From: an uncultured Bifidobacterium sp. | GTDB taxonomy: Bacteria > Actinomycetota > Actinomycetes > Actinomycetales > Bifidobacteriaceae | NCBI RefSeq assembly: GCF_945269915.1 | Contig: NZ_CALYOY010000026.1 | Span: 1 to 33,390 of the forward strand | Length of the DNA stretch: 33,390 nt | Direction: 5' to 3' | Shown here: positions 16,553-24,990 of the stretch, in pieces | Layout: each line of letters begins with the position of its first letter | Numbering within the stretch: position 1 is the first letter of the stretch | Made by a program: the position numbers and the translations under genes | Notes under the pieces: model-generated | What the model was told of the DNA's origin: nothing | Databases searched by the model: none | Seen by the model: only the letters and a program-made list of their open reading frames with translations

Positions 16553-17437
16553 TTGACGGCATTGAAACTGGACGGGAAGGCGGCGGCCGCACAGGTCAAG
16601 GAAGACCTGCGTCAGCGGGTGAAGCGTCTGGCGGCGGCAGGGTCGCGGCCCGGCCTGGGAACCATCCTGGTGGGTGACGATCCGGGTTCCATGAAGTACG
16701 TCGAGGGCAAGCACAGGGACTGCCAGGAGGTGGGCATCAGGTCCATCCGGGTGGATCTGCCCGGGGACGCCGATGCCGACCGGATCACCCAGGCGGTGCG
16801 ATCGCTGAACGAGAACCCCGACTGCACCGGCTACATCGTCCAGCTGCCCCTGCCCGAGGGGGTTGACCCCACGGCCGTCATCGACCAGATCGATCCGGTC
16901 AAGGACGCCGACGGGATGCATCCCTACAATCTGGGTCAGCTGGTCCTCCACACCGACGGGAGGGTGGCCACCCCTCTGCCCTGCACCCCCCGCGGAATAC
17001 TCTGGCTGCTGGACCACTACGGAATCGACCTGAATGGCAAGGAGGTCTGTGTCCTGGGCAGGGGGCTGACCGTGGGCCGCACCGTGGGGCTGATGCTGAC
17101 CAACCGGTCGGTCAATGCCACCGTGACCCTCTGCCATACCGGCACCCCCGACCCGGCATCCGCCATGCGGCGTGCGGACCTGATCATCGCGGCGGTGGGG
17201 CAGGCTGGTTTTGTCAGGGCCGGGGACGTCAAACCGGGAGCGGTCCTGGTCGACGTGGGCGTCTCCCGGGTCTGGGATGAGGACCAGGGGCGGTGGAGGA
17301 TCAAGGGCGACATCGATCCGGCCGCCCGTGAGGTCTGCTCCGCCTATACCCCCAACCCCGGTGGGGTAGGACCCATGACCAGGGCCATGCTCCTGGCCAA
17401 TGTGGTCGATACGGCGGAGCGCCAGGCCGGTCTGTGA
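16553..17437 (+). CDS. folD: bifunctional methylene-THF dehydrogenase/methenyl-THF cyclohydrolase
   Basis: 294 residues; interconverts 5,10-methylene-, methenyl- and 10-formyl-THF for one-carbon supply. Family motifs: YVEGKHRDCQEVGI with the catalytic Lys, GYIVQLPLPEGVD, PVKDADGMHP, PCTPRGILWLL, the NADP-binding GRGLTVGRTVGLML (usual GRSxxVGxP) and TPNPGGVGPMTRAMLLANVV. I chose TTG 16553 (LTALKLDGK) because AGAGGGAG lies 7 nt upstream and the length then fits the family; the frame from ATG 16472 adds 27 residues without family character. Confidence 0.93.
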   Translation: MTALKLDGKAAAAQVKEDLRQRVKRLAAAGSRPGLGTILVGDDPGSMKYVEGKHRDCQEVGIRSIRVDLPGDADADRITQAVRSLNENPDCTGYIVQLPLPEGVDPTAVIDQIDPVKDADGMHPYNLGQLVLHTDGRVATPLPCTPRGILWLLDHYGIDLNGKEVCVLGRGLTVGRTVGLMLTNRSVNATVTLCHTGTPDPASAMRRADLIIAAVGQAGFVRAGDVKPGAVLVDVGVSRVWDEDQGRWRIKGDIDPAAREVCSAYTPNPGGVGPMTRAMLLANVVDTAERQAGL

Positions 17438-17478
17438 CCAATGGGATGGTCCCTGGGCGACACGCCCGGTCTTTGGCG

Positions 17479-17507
17479 GTGAAAATGACCTCGGTCTCGC
17501 CTAGTAT
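17479..17507 (+). promoter_or_regulatory. putative promoter of rpsA
   Basis: GTGAAA (17479-17484), 17 nt, TAGTAT (17502-17507). It would give an AT-rich leader of about 78 nt before the rpsA ATG. Confidence 0.4.
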
Positions 17508-17591
17508 GGAGATTGTTCGTGCCTGAGTGCAGGAACTTCATAACTTAATACGGAAAATTATCAACCCACTATACAAGAAACAACTCAATTA

Positions 17592-19103
17592 ATGGCAGAG
17601 AATAAGAAGGAAGTTCCCCAGGTCGCTATCAACGATATCGGCACCGAGGAAGACTTCATCAAGGCAGTCGATTCCACTATCAAGAACTTCGAGGATGGGG
17701 ATCTGGTCGAGGGCACGGTCGTCAAGATCGATCACGACGAGGTTCTGCTGGACATCGGCTACAAGACCGAGGGTGTCATCCCCTCCCGTGAGCTTTCCAT
17801 CAAGAAGGACGTCGATCCCGACGATGTGGTCCAGGTCGGTGACACGATCGAGGCTCTGGTCGTCACCAAGGAGGACAAGGAGGGTCGTCTGATCCTCTCC
17901 AAGAAGCGTGCACAGTACGAGCGCGCCTGGGGCGATATCGAGAAGATCAAGGACGCTGACGGAGTTGTCGAGGGCACTGTCATCGAAGCCGTCAAGGGCG
18001 GCCTCATCGTCGACATCGGTCTGCGTGGCTTCCTGCCCGCCTCCCTGGTCGAGATGCGTCGTGTGCGCGATCTCTCCCCCTATATCGGTCAGAAGATCAA
18101 GGCCAAGATTTTGGAGCTGGACAAGAACCGCAACAATGTGGTCCTCTCCCGCCGCCAGTACCTGGAGGAGACCCAGTCCGAGGTTCGCGAGACCTTCATG
18201 GCCCAGCTCAAGAAGGGCCAGATCCGCGAGGGTACGGTCAGCTCCATCGTCAACTTCGGCGCCTTCGTCGACCTGGGTGGTGTGGATGGCCTGATCCACG
18301 TCTCCGAGCTCTCCTGGAAGCACATCGACCACCCCAGCGAGGTCGTCAAGGTGGGCGACAAGGTCACCGTCGAGGTCCTGGACGTCGACATGGACCGCGA
18401 GCGCATCTCCCTATCCCTCAAGGCCACCCAGGAAGATCCCTGGCAGCGTTTCGCCCGGACCCACGTGCCCGGACAGATCGTCAAGGGCAAGGTCACCAAG
18501 ATCGTCCAGTTCGGTGTCTTCGTCTCCGTCGAGGACGGCATCGAGGGCCTGGTCCACATCTCCGAGCTGGCCAACCGCCACGTGGAGAACCCCGAGACCG
18601 TCGTCAAGCAGGGCGAGGAGATCTTCGTCAAGGTCATCGACGTCGACCTGGATCGCCGCCGCATCTCCCTCTCCCTCAAGCAGGCCGATGATTCGGTCGA
18701 TCCCTCCTCCGAGGACTTCGATCCTGCAATCTACGGCATGCCCGCCGAGTACGACGAAGAGGGCAACTACAAGTACCCCGAAGGTTTCGATTCCGAGACC
18801 AACGAGTGGATCGCCGGTTACGAGAAGCAGCGCGAGGAGTGGGAGGCCCAGTACGCGGCCGCTCACGACCTCTGGGAGCAGCACAAGGCCTTCGTGGCCA
18901 AGGAGCTGGAGAACGCCGAGGCTTCGGCGGCCGAGGACAGCAAGTCCGCATCCGCTCCCGCCGCCTCCAACGGTCATGGTGGTCAGCACCAGGGTGCCGA
19001 AGAGGCCACCAACTACAGCTCGGAGGCCAACTCCGAAGGTACCCTGGCCTCCGATGACCAGCTGGCCGCCCTGCGCGAGCAGCTCCTCAAGGAGAAGCAG
19101 TGA
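17592..19103 (+). CDS. rpsA: 30S ribosomal protein S1
   Basis: 503 residues. S1 binds mRNA on the 30S subunit. Four S1 RNA-binding repeats are visible at about residues 34-105, 122-190, 208-277 and 295-364; the last two are typical (GTVSSIVNFGAFVDLGGVDGLIHVSEL and GKVTKIVQFGVFVSVEDGIEGLVHISEL). A C-terminal ~135-residue acidic, Ala/Ser-rich tail follows. Four repeats are normal for Actinobacteria (six in E. coli). The ATG at 17592 has no Shine-Dalgarno: the 30 nt before it are A/C/T-rich. A perfect terminator hairpin follows. Codon use is strongly biased, as for a highly expressed gene. Confidence 0.96.
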   Translation: MAENKKEVPQVAINDIGTEEDFIKAVDSTIKNFEDGDLVEGTVVKIDHDEVLLDIGYKTEGVIPSRELSIKKDVDPDDVVQVGDTIEALVVTKEDKEGRLILSKKRAQYERAWGDIEKIKDADGVVEGTVIEAVKGGLIVDIGLRGFLPASLVEMRRVRDLSPYIGQKIKAKILELDKNRNNVVLSRRQYLEETQSEVRETFMAQLKKGQIREGTVSSIVNFGAFVDLGGVDGLIHVSELSWKHIDHPSEVVKVGDKVTVEVLDVDMDRERISLSLKATQEDPWQRFARTHVPGQIVKGKVTKIVQFGVFVSVEDGIEGLVHISELANRHVENPETVVKQGEEIFVKVIDVDLDRRRISLSLKQADDSVDPSSEDFDPAIYGMPAEYDEEGNYKYPEGFDSETNEWIAGYEKQREEWEAQYAAAHDLWEQHKAFVAKELENAEASAAEDSKSASAPAASNGHGGQHQGAEEATNYSSEANSEGTLASDDQLAALREQLLKEKQ

Positions 19104-19438
19104 AGCCAGTCCGTTCCCGGGGCCGCCAGGCCTGACTGAGCGACAGCGGTTGAAAGGTCCGGTCCACGACCGGACCTTTCTGCATCCGTGCAGGCATATC
19201 GTGGGCGAAAGGTGCCTCCTTGTCCGGCAGGTGCAGGTGTGGCCGTCTCGGTGGCTCGCGGCCAGGTTGGCGGTCCGCTACCTGGCTACGCGGGGCTGGG
19301 GCTGGCCGGTCCGGGCGGGTTTGGACCGATCGTCGCGGGTGGAGGGGAGTGGAATCGGTCCATGCGGTTTTGTGTCTGCGCGGATGGATTGCCCGTGGGT
19401 ATCCTTGGACCGGCGCGACCTTGCGAGGAGGGGATCTG
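19104..19438. other. 335-bp intergenic region between rpsA and coaE
   Basis: It holds the rpsA terminator (19153-19181) and the coaE ribosome-binding site GAGGAGGGG (19425-19433). The coaE frame is open upstream to about 19220 but has no coding or family character there. I see nothing else definite. Confidence 0.5.
19153..19181 (+). terminator. rho-independent terminator of rpsA
   Basis: AAAGGTCCGGTC (19153-19164) and GACCGGACCTTT (19168-19179) form a perfect 12-bp stem with a CAC loop, ending in TTTCT. Confidence 0.85.
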
Positions 19439-20062
19439 ATGATACGGGTGGGTCTGACCGGCGGTATCGCCGCAGGTAAGAGTACCGTCTCGGCTCGCCT
19501 GGCCAAGGACGGGGCCAAGGTGATCGACTATGACCGTCTGGCCCATCAGGTCCTGGATCCGGGAGGCCCGGGGGTTGCCCCCGTTCTGAGGCGGTTCGGC
19601 CGGGAGTGTGCCGATGCACATGGCGGGGTGAACCGTGCGGCCCTGGCCTCACTGGTCTTTGGAGGGGGCGGGGCCGATCAGGCCAGGCGGGACCTGGAAG
19701 CCATCGTGCATCCCCTGGTCTATGACCTGGCCGATCAGGCTGAGGGGCCATGGCGGAATCATCCCCTGGTGGTGGTTCACGATGTCCCCCTCCTGGCCGA
19801 GGCCCATGACACCATCCCCTTCACCTTCGACCATGTCATCGCCGTGGAGGCCCCGGACGACCTGCGGATTGCGCGTATGGTGAATCAGCGGCATATGACC
19901 TGCAGCCAGGCTGTTGACCGGATGGATTCCCAGACATCCCAGACCGTTCGACGTCGCCTGGCGGACCTGGTTGTGGATGGGTCCGAATCAATCGAACACA
20001 TGTTCGAGTCTGTTGATAGGATATATGAACGGCTACGGTCCGAGGCGGACCGCCTCCGCTGA
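19439..20062 (+). CDS. coaE: dephospho-CoA kinase
   Basis: 207 residues; last step of coenzyme A synthesis. P-loop [13 protein letters not shown] near the N-terminus, then [27 protein letters not shown] (CoA domain), HPLVYDLA and [12 protein letters not shown], all typical. ATG 19439 is set by GAGGAGGGG 5 nt upstream and gives the family's normal length. The 3' end contains a perfect LexA box that probably serves uvrB. The order rpsA-coaE-uvrB is conserved in Actinobacteria. Confidence 0.93.
   Translation: MIRVGLTGGIAAGKSTVSARLAKDGAKVIDYDRLAHQVLDPGGPGVAPVLRRFGRECADAHGGVNRAALASLVFGGGGADQARRDLEAIVHPLVYDLADQAEGPWRNHPLVVVHDVPLLAEAHDTIPFTFDHVIAVEAPDDLRIARMVNQRHMTCSQAVDRMDSQTSQTVRRRLADLVVDGSESIEHMFESVDRIYERLRSEADRLR
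19992..20007 (+). promoter_or_regulatory. LexA-binding SOS box upstream of uvrB, inside coaE
   Basis: TCGAACACATGTTCGA is a perfect 6-4-6 palindrome with the CGAAC-N4-GTTCG core. It lies about 100 nt before the uvrB ATG and within the coaE coding sequence. TAGGAT at 20017-20022 could be the -10 of a uvrB promoter that the box would overlap. Confidence 0.85.
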
Positions 20063-20105
20063 CCTTCCGCCCGGAGGGTCAGGCAGGAATCCCGAAGGGA
20101 GATTC

Positions 20106-22217
20106 ATGGGTTTCAACATCGAGCGCACCAACAAACCTTTCGTGGTGAAGTCCCCCTACAAGCCATCGGGCGACCAGCCCGAGGCCATCGAGGAGCTGGC
20201 CACCAGGATCGAGAACGGTGAGAACGATGTCGTACTGATGGGTGCCACCGGAACCGGCAAGACCGCCACCACGGCCTGGCTGATCGAGCGCCTTCAGCGT
20301 CCCACCCTGATCCTCGAGCCCAACAAGACCCTGGCCGCCCAGCTCTGTGCGGAGTTCCGCGAGCTCATGCCCGACAACGCGGTCTCCTACTTCGTTTCCT
20401 ACTATGACTACTACCAGCCGGAGGCCTACATACCCCAGACCGATACCTACATAGAGAAGGATTCCAACATCAACGACGATGTGGAGCGTCTGCGCCACGC
20501 CGCCACGGCCAACCTCCTGACCAGGCGGGACTGCGTGGTCGTGGCCACGGTCTCCTGCATCTACGGCCTGGGTACGCCCGAGGAGTACGCCGGCAGGATG
20601 CTCTTCCTCCATGAGGGTGACCAGATCAACCGCGACGACCTCCTGCGCAAGTTCGTCGACATGCAGTACAAGCGCAACGACATCGCCTTCACCCGCGGCA
20701 CCTTCCGGGTCCGGGGCGACACGGTCGAGATCATTCCCGTCTACGAGGAGCTGGCCGTCCGCATCGAGTTCTTCGGGGACGAGATAGATCGGATCTCAAC
20801 CCTCCACCCCCTGACCGGTGATGAAATCGCCCATGAGAGCTCGGTCCACATCTTCCCGGCCTCCCACTATGTGGCGGGCCCGGAGCGGATGGAGCGGGCC
20901 CTGAAGACCATCAAGGAGGAACTGGATTGGAGGGTGGGGGAGCTCCGCAAGCAGGGCAAGGAACTCGAGGCCCAGCGTCTGACCATGCGCACCACCTATG
21001 ACCTGGAGATGCTGACCCAGATCGGCACCTGCTCCGGAGTGGAGAACTACTCCCGTCACTTCGATGGGCGAGAGCCCGGCACCGCCCCCCACACCCTCCT
21101 GGACTTCTTCCCGGACGACTTCCTCCTGGTCATTGATGAGTCCCATGTCACCGTTCCCCAGATCGGTGCCATGTACGAGGGGGATGCCAGCAGGAAGCGC
21201 ACCCTGGTCGAGCATGGTTTCCGACTGCCCTCGGCCATGGATAACCGGCCGCTCAAGTGGCCCGAATTCCTGGATCGGGTGGGTCAGACCGTCTATCTTT
21301 CGGCCACGCCGGGAGATTACGAGGTCGGGCTCTCGGACGGGGTGGTGGAGCAGGTCATCCGTCCGACCGGACTCCTTGACCCGGAAATCGAGATCCGACC
21401 GGTCAAGGGTCAGGTGGACGACCTGCTGGATGAAATCAAGACCCGCGTGGCCAAGAACGAGCGTGTCCTGGTCACCACCCTGACCAAGAAGATGGCCGAG
21501 GACCTGACCGACTACTTACTGGAGCGTGACATCAAGGTGGAGTACCTCCACTCCGATGTGGACACCCTGCGTCGCGTCGAACTCCTGCGCGAGCTCCGTG
21601 AGGGGAAGATCGACGTAATCGTCGGCATCAACCTCCTGCGCGAGGGTCTGGATCTGCCCGAGGTCTCCCTGGTGGCCATCCTGGATGCCGACAAGGAGGG
21701 CTTCCTGCGCTCCTACCGGTCCCTGATCCAGACCATCGGCCGTGCCGCCAGGAACGTCTCCGGCAAGGTCATCATGTACGCCGACGAGACCACCGACTCC
21801 ATGGATAAGGCCATCAGCGAGACCAACCGGCGCCGGGCCAAACAGATCGCCTACAACCAGGAACACGGCGTCGATCCCAAGCCCCTGATCAAGAAGATCA
21901 GCGATGTCAACGACATGCTGGCCAAGGAGGATGTGGACACCCAGACCCTCCTGGAGGGCGGATACCGGAATGCCAACAAGGCCGGCAACTCCCACCTGGG
22001 CGTACCCATCTACGACAAGGAGGAGGCCGACAAGCGCCACCAGGAGATCCTCTCGGCCGGCCTGCCTGCCCAGGACCTGGCCGACCTGATTCGCCAGCTC
22101 AGCGACCAGATGCATACGGCGGCCCAGCAACTCCAATTCGAGTTGGCCGCCCGGCTCCGCGACGAGATCAAGGACCTGAAGAAGGAACTGCGGCAGATGA
22201 CCGAGGCCAGCAAGTAA
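20106..22217 (+). CDS. uvrB: excinuclease ABC subunit B
   Basis: 703 residues; UvrB verifies DNA damage in nucleotide excision repair and loads UvrC. Walker A GATGTGKT (46-53), the beta-hairpin [41 protein letters not shown] (DEAD-like motif), [10 protein letters not shown], the helicase motif [18 protein letters not shown] and QTIGRAARN are present, and the C-terminal UVR domain ([21 protein letters not shown]) binds UvrC. ATG 20106 begins [12 protein letters not shown], with GAAGGGAG upstream; the longer open frame from 19914 runs inside coaE and is rejected. An SOS box is 100 nt upstream. Confidence 0.97.
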   Translation: MGFNIERTNKPFVVKSPYKPSGDQPEAIEELATRIENGENDVVLMGATGTGKTATTAWLIERLQRPTLILEPNKTLAAQLCAEFRELMPDNAVSYFVSYYDYYQPEAYIPQTDTYIEKDSNINDDVERLRHAATANLLTRRDCVVVATVSCIYGLGTPEEYAGRMLFLHEGDQINRDDLLRKFVDMQYKRNDIAFTRGTFRVRGDTVEIIPVYEELAVRIEFFGDEIDRISTLHPLTGDEIAHESSVHIFPASHYVAGPERMERALKTIKEELDWRVGELRKQGKELEAQRLTMRTTYDLEMLTQIGTCSGVENYSRHFDGREPGTAPHTLLDFFPDDFLLVIDESHVTVPQIGAMYEGDASRKRTLVEHGFRLPSAMDNRPLKWPEFLDRVGQTVYLSATPGDYEVGLSDGVVEQVIRPTGLLDPEIEIRPVKGQVDDLLDEIKTRVAKNERVLVTTLTKKMAEDLTDYLLERDIKVEYLHSDVDTLRRVELLRELREGKIDVIVGINLLREGLDLPEVSLVAILDADKEGFLRSYRSLIQTIGRAARNVSGKVIMYADETTDSMDKAISETNRRRAKQIAYNQEHGVDPKPLIKKISDVNDMLAKEDVDTQTLLEGGYRNANKAGNSHLGVPIYDKEEADKRHQEILSAGLPAQDLADLIRQLSDQMHTAAQQLQFELAARLRDEIKDLKKELRQMTEASK

Positions 22218-22244
22218 CCCGATTCAGACATACGGAACCTGATG

Positions 22245-22282
22245 GGGGGTGGGACCTGGCCAGGAGGGCTGGCCCCACCCCC
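22245..22282 (+). terminator. possible terminator after uvrB
   Basis: GGGGGTGGG (22245-22253) pairs with CCCACCCCC (22274-22282) with an inner TGGCC/GGCC element. It is very G/C-rich but lacks a clear T-run, so termination strength is uncertain. Confidence 0.4.
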
Positions 22283-22316
22283 ACACTGTCTGCTTTGCCC
22301 ACTAGACTCGACCACT

Positions 22317-23342
22317 ATGACCGAGACTCCTGTGCCCTTCATGGTGGTGACCCTGGCCGTTCTGGCCGTCTTTTTCGTGGTGGACCTTCTGGTCATCGGA
22401 CGGCGTCCACACGTTCCCTCCACTGGCGAATGCCTCCGTCACATCGCCTTCTTCGTGGTCATGGCCCTGATTTTCGGCGGTCTGGTCTGGTGGGTGTCAG
22501 GGTCCGGACCGGCCATCGAGTTCTACTCCGGCTGGCTCACCGAGTACTCCCTCAGCATCGATAACCTCTTCGTCTTCGTCATCATCATGGGCAACTTCGC
22601 CGTTCCCCGGGACCTGCAGAAGTACGTCCTGAGCATCGGTATCACCATCGCCCTCGTCCTGCGCGGCATCTTCATCCTGGCCGGCACGGCCCTGATCACC
22701 CGCTTCACCTGGGTCTTCTTCATCTTCGGTGTCTTCCTGCTCTACACGGCCTGGTCCATGGTCTCCGGCAAGGGCGAGGAGGACGAGGAGTACCACGAGA
22801 ACGGCCTGATCAAGGCACTGAGGAAGGTCATCCCCATCACCAATGAGTACGACGGGGAGCACCTGCGCATCACCCGGAATGGGACCCGTTTCTTCACCCC
22901 CCTCCTGGTGGTCTTCCTGGCCATCGGGACCACGGATGTCATGTTCGCCTTCGACTCCATTCCCGCCATCTTCGGCCTGACCAAGGACCCCTTCATCGTC
23001 TTCACCTCCAACGTCTTCGCACTCCTGGGGCTCCAACAGCTCTACTTCCTTCTGGGATCCCTCCTGGACAAGCTGATCTACCTGCCCTATGGCCTCGCCG
23101 TGGTCCTGGCCTTCATCGGGGTCAAGCTGATCATGGAGGCCCTCCACGGCAATACCCTGCCCTTCATCAACGGAGGCCACCCCTTGGAGGCGGTTCCCGA
23201 GATTCCCACCTGGCTGTCCCTCCTGGTCATCGTCCTGGCCATCGGCATCGCGGCCTTGGCCAGTCTGATCAAGTCGCGAGGTCAGAGGGAACCCTCGATT
23301 GAGGAGGTTCCTGCATCCACGGCAAACCTAGGCGGAAAGTAG
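22317..23342 (+). CDS. TerC-family integral membrane protein
   Basis: 341 residues with about nine hydrophobic segments. It has the TerC core: SGWLTEYSLSIDNLFVFVIIMGNFAVP, an acidic cytoplasmic loop (GKGEEDEEYHENG), FLAIGTTDVMFAFDSIPAIFGLTKDPFIVFTSNVFALLGLQQLYFLLG, and conserved Asp residues in the membrane (SLSIDN, MFAFDS). Members are linked to tellurite resistance or to manganese export in other bacteria; the role here is not determined. ATG 22317 has no Shine-Dalgarno; TAGACT at 22303-22308 lies 8 nt upstream, suggesting a leaderless transcript. Confidence 0.88.
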   Translation: MTETPVPFMVVTLAVLAVFFVVDLLVIGRRPHVPSTGECLRHIAFFVVMALIFGGLVWWVSGSGPAIEFYSGWLTEYSLSIDNLFVFVIIMGNFAVPRDLQKYVLSIGITIALVLRGIFILAGTALITRFTWVFFIFGVFLLYTAWSMVSGKGEEDEEYHENGLIKALRKVIPITNEYDGEHLRITRNGTRFFTPLLVVFLAIGTTDVMFAFDSIPAIFGLTKDPFIVFTSNVFALLGLQQLYFLLGSLLDKLIYLPYGLAVVLAFIGVKLIMEALHGNTLPFINGGHPLEAVPEIPTWLSLLVIVLAIGIAALASLIKSRGQREPSIEEVPASTANLGGK

Positions 23343-23345
23343 ACT

Positions 23346-23357
23346 GTTAACGCTAAC
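23346..23357 (+). promoter_or_regulatory. LacI-type operator upstream of pyk
   Basis: GTTAACGCTAAC has the GTTA-N-CG-N-TAAC pattern typical of LacI-family operators with a central CG. It lies just after the terC stop, about 33 nt before the pyk -10 hexamer. Bifidobacteria use LacI-type global regulators (AraQ, MalR1) for central carbon metabolism, so one of these is a plausible binder; the specific protein is an inference. Confidence 0.6.
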
Positions 23358-23389
23358 GGGAAAGACTGGTCCTTATCCTGAGGACACGG

Positions 23390-23395
23390 TAGAAT
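23390..23395 (+). promoter_or_regulatory. -10 element of pyk
   Basis: TAGAAT is a good -10 hexamer about 70 nt before the pyk ATG. No consensus -35 is visible at the right spacing, which fits an activator-dependent or regulated promoter. Confidence 0.45.
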
Positions 23396-23465
23396 AGGCG
23401 TGTAAGGAAATCACGGGGGTCCCTTGCGGCCTCCACTACAAGACCTATGAACAGGCAGGCATTAC

Positions 23466-24908
23466 ATGCGCAAAGCCAAGATTGTGGACACTATCGGACC
23501 GGCTTCGGAGTCGCTGGAGAACATCACCAAGCTCGTTGAGGCGGGTATGGATGTGGCCAGGCTGAACCGTTCGCACGGCACACCCGAGGACCATCTCAAG
23601 GTCTACAACAATGTGCGTCAGGCCAGCAGGGAAACAGGTCGCAACGTGGCAGTCCTGGTTGATCTCCAGGGCCCGAAGATTCGCTGTGGCTGGTTCAAGA
23701 AGAATGAGCAGGGCGAGGACAAGGTCCAGCTCAAGAGTGGTCAGGAGTTCATCATCACCACCGATGACATCGAGGGTGACGAGCACATGACCTCCACCAC
23801 CTTCAAGGGCCTGCCCGGCGACTGCCACCCCGGGGATCCCATCCTGATCGATGACGGCAAGGTCCGCCTCGAGGTCACCAAGATCGAGGGTAACAAGGTC
23901 TACACCAAGGTCGTCGTGGCCGGCCCTGTCTCCTCCCACAAGGGCATCAACCTGCCCGGCGTTGCCGTCAGCCTGCCGGCACTGACCGAGAAGGACGAGG
24001 ATGACCTGCGCTGGGGCATCCGCACCGGAGCCGACATCATCGCCATGTCCTTCGTCCGGTTCGCCACCGATATCGATCGCGCCCATGAGATCATGGACGA
24101 AGAAGGTCGCCGCATCCCGATCGTGGCCAAGATCGAGAAGCCCCAGGCCGTCGATAACCTGGAGGACATCGTCAAGGCCTTCGATGGCATCATGGTCGCC
24201 CGTGGCGATATGGCCGTCGAGATGCCTTTCGAAGAGGTGCCACTGGTCACCAAGCGCTGCATCGAGCTGGCCCGTCAGTACGCCAAGCCGGTCATCGTCG
24301 CCACCGAGGTCCTGGGCTCCATGGTCCATTCGCCGGTCCCCAGCCGTGCAGAGGCCTCCGACTGCGCCAACGCCGTGCTGGATGGTGCCGACGCGACCAT
24401 GACCTCCAACGAGACCGCCGTCGGCGACTATCCCGACACCACGGTCTCCACCATGGCCCGGATCTCCGGTTACGCCACCACCCATGGTTTCGACAGGATT
24501 CCCAGCCTGCAGAACTTTGACATGTCCGACTCGGGTGCAGTCTCCTCTGCTGCCGTCGACCTGGCCGACAAGCTCAACGCCAAGGCCATCGTCGCCTTCA
24601 CCCAGACCGGCAACACGGTACACAGGATCTCCCGTGAGCGTCCCGCGGCCCCGATCTACGGCCTGACCACCAACGAGCACACCTTCCATTGGCTGGCGCT
24701 GAGCTGGGGCACTGAAGCCTTCCTCTGCGAGGACGACTACCACGACTTCACCAGGATCAACCTGATGAAGTATGTGGACAAGGCCCTGAAGGCTGCCGGC
24801 AAGGTCGAGGATGGAGACCAGCTGGTCGTCCTGAGCTGCGCCCAGGGTGAGTACGAGCCCGGCAACACCGATTCGATCTACGTCCACAAGGTGGGCGTGA
24901 CCGAGTGA
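23466..24908 (+). CDS. pyk: pyruvate kinase
   Basis: 480 residues; converts PEP and ADP to pyruvate and ATP, last step of glycolysis. Typical stretches: KIVDTIGPAS, RLNRSHGTPEDH, VLVDLQGPKIR, INLPGVAVSLPALTEKDEDDL, IVAKIEKPQAVDNLEDI (catalytic Lys) and VARGDMAVEMPFEEVP. The segment after it departs from the usual ATQMLESM/MLSGETAxGxYP: here it reads VATEVLGSMVHSPVPSRAE and ATMTSNETAVGDYP. The catalytic Thr of VAT and the Glu of NETA are retained. The C-terminal regulatory domain is complete. It has its own promoter with a LacI-type site and a strong terminator. Confidence 0.95.
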   Translation: MRKAKIVDTIGPASESLENITKLVEAGMDVARLNRSHGTPEDHLKVYNNVRQASRETGRNVAVLVDLQGPKIRCGWFKKNEQGEDKVQLKSGQEFIITTDDIEGDEHMTSTTFKGLPGDCHPGDPILIDDGKVRLEVTKIEGNKVYTKVVVAGPVSSHKGINLPGVAVSLPALTEKDEDDLRWGIRTGADIIAMSFVRFATDIDRAHEIMDEEGRRIPIVAKIEKPQAVDNLEDIVKAFDGIMVARGDMAVEMPFEEVPLVTKRCIELARQYAKPVIVATEVLGSMVHSPVPSRAEASDCANAVLDGADATMTSNETAVGDYPDTTVSTMARISGYATTHGFDRIPSLQNFDMSDSGAVSSAAVDLADKLNAKAIVAFTQTGNTVHRISRERPAAPIYGLTTNEHTFHWLALSWGTEAFLCEDDYHDFTRINLMKYVDKALKAAGKVEDGDQLVVLSCAQGEYEPGNTDSIYVHKVGVTE

Positions 24909-24927
24909 AACGGTCCTGAATAAGGCG

Positions 24928-24968
24928 AGTGCCCGGTTTCCCCAAGCGGGGAGCCGGGCACTTTATTG
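24928..24968 (+). terminator. rho-independent terminator of pyk
   Basis: AGTGCCCGG (24928-24936) pairs with CCGGGCACT (24954-24962), with an inner CCCC/GGGG stem, followed by TTATT. Confidence 0.9.
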
Positions 24969-24990
24969 ATCGACCCCGCCGGGCCGGTCG

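Noticed and set aside
23445..24887. 480-codon minus-strand frame opposite pyk
   Set aside because: Mirror frame caused by strong codon bias in pyk; Asp/Gly/Val-rich with no motif.
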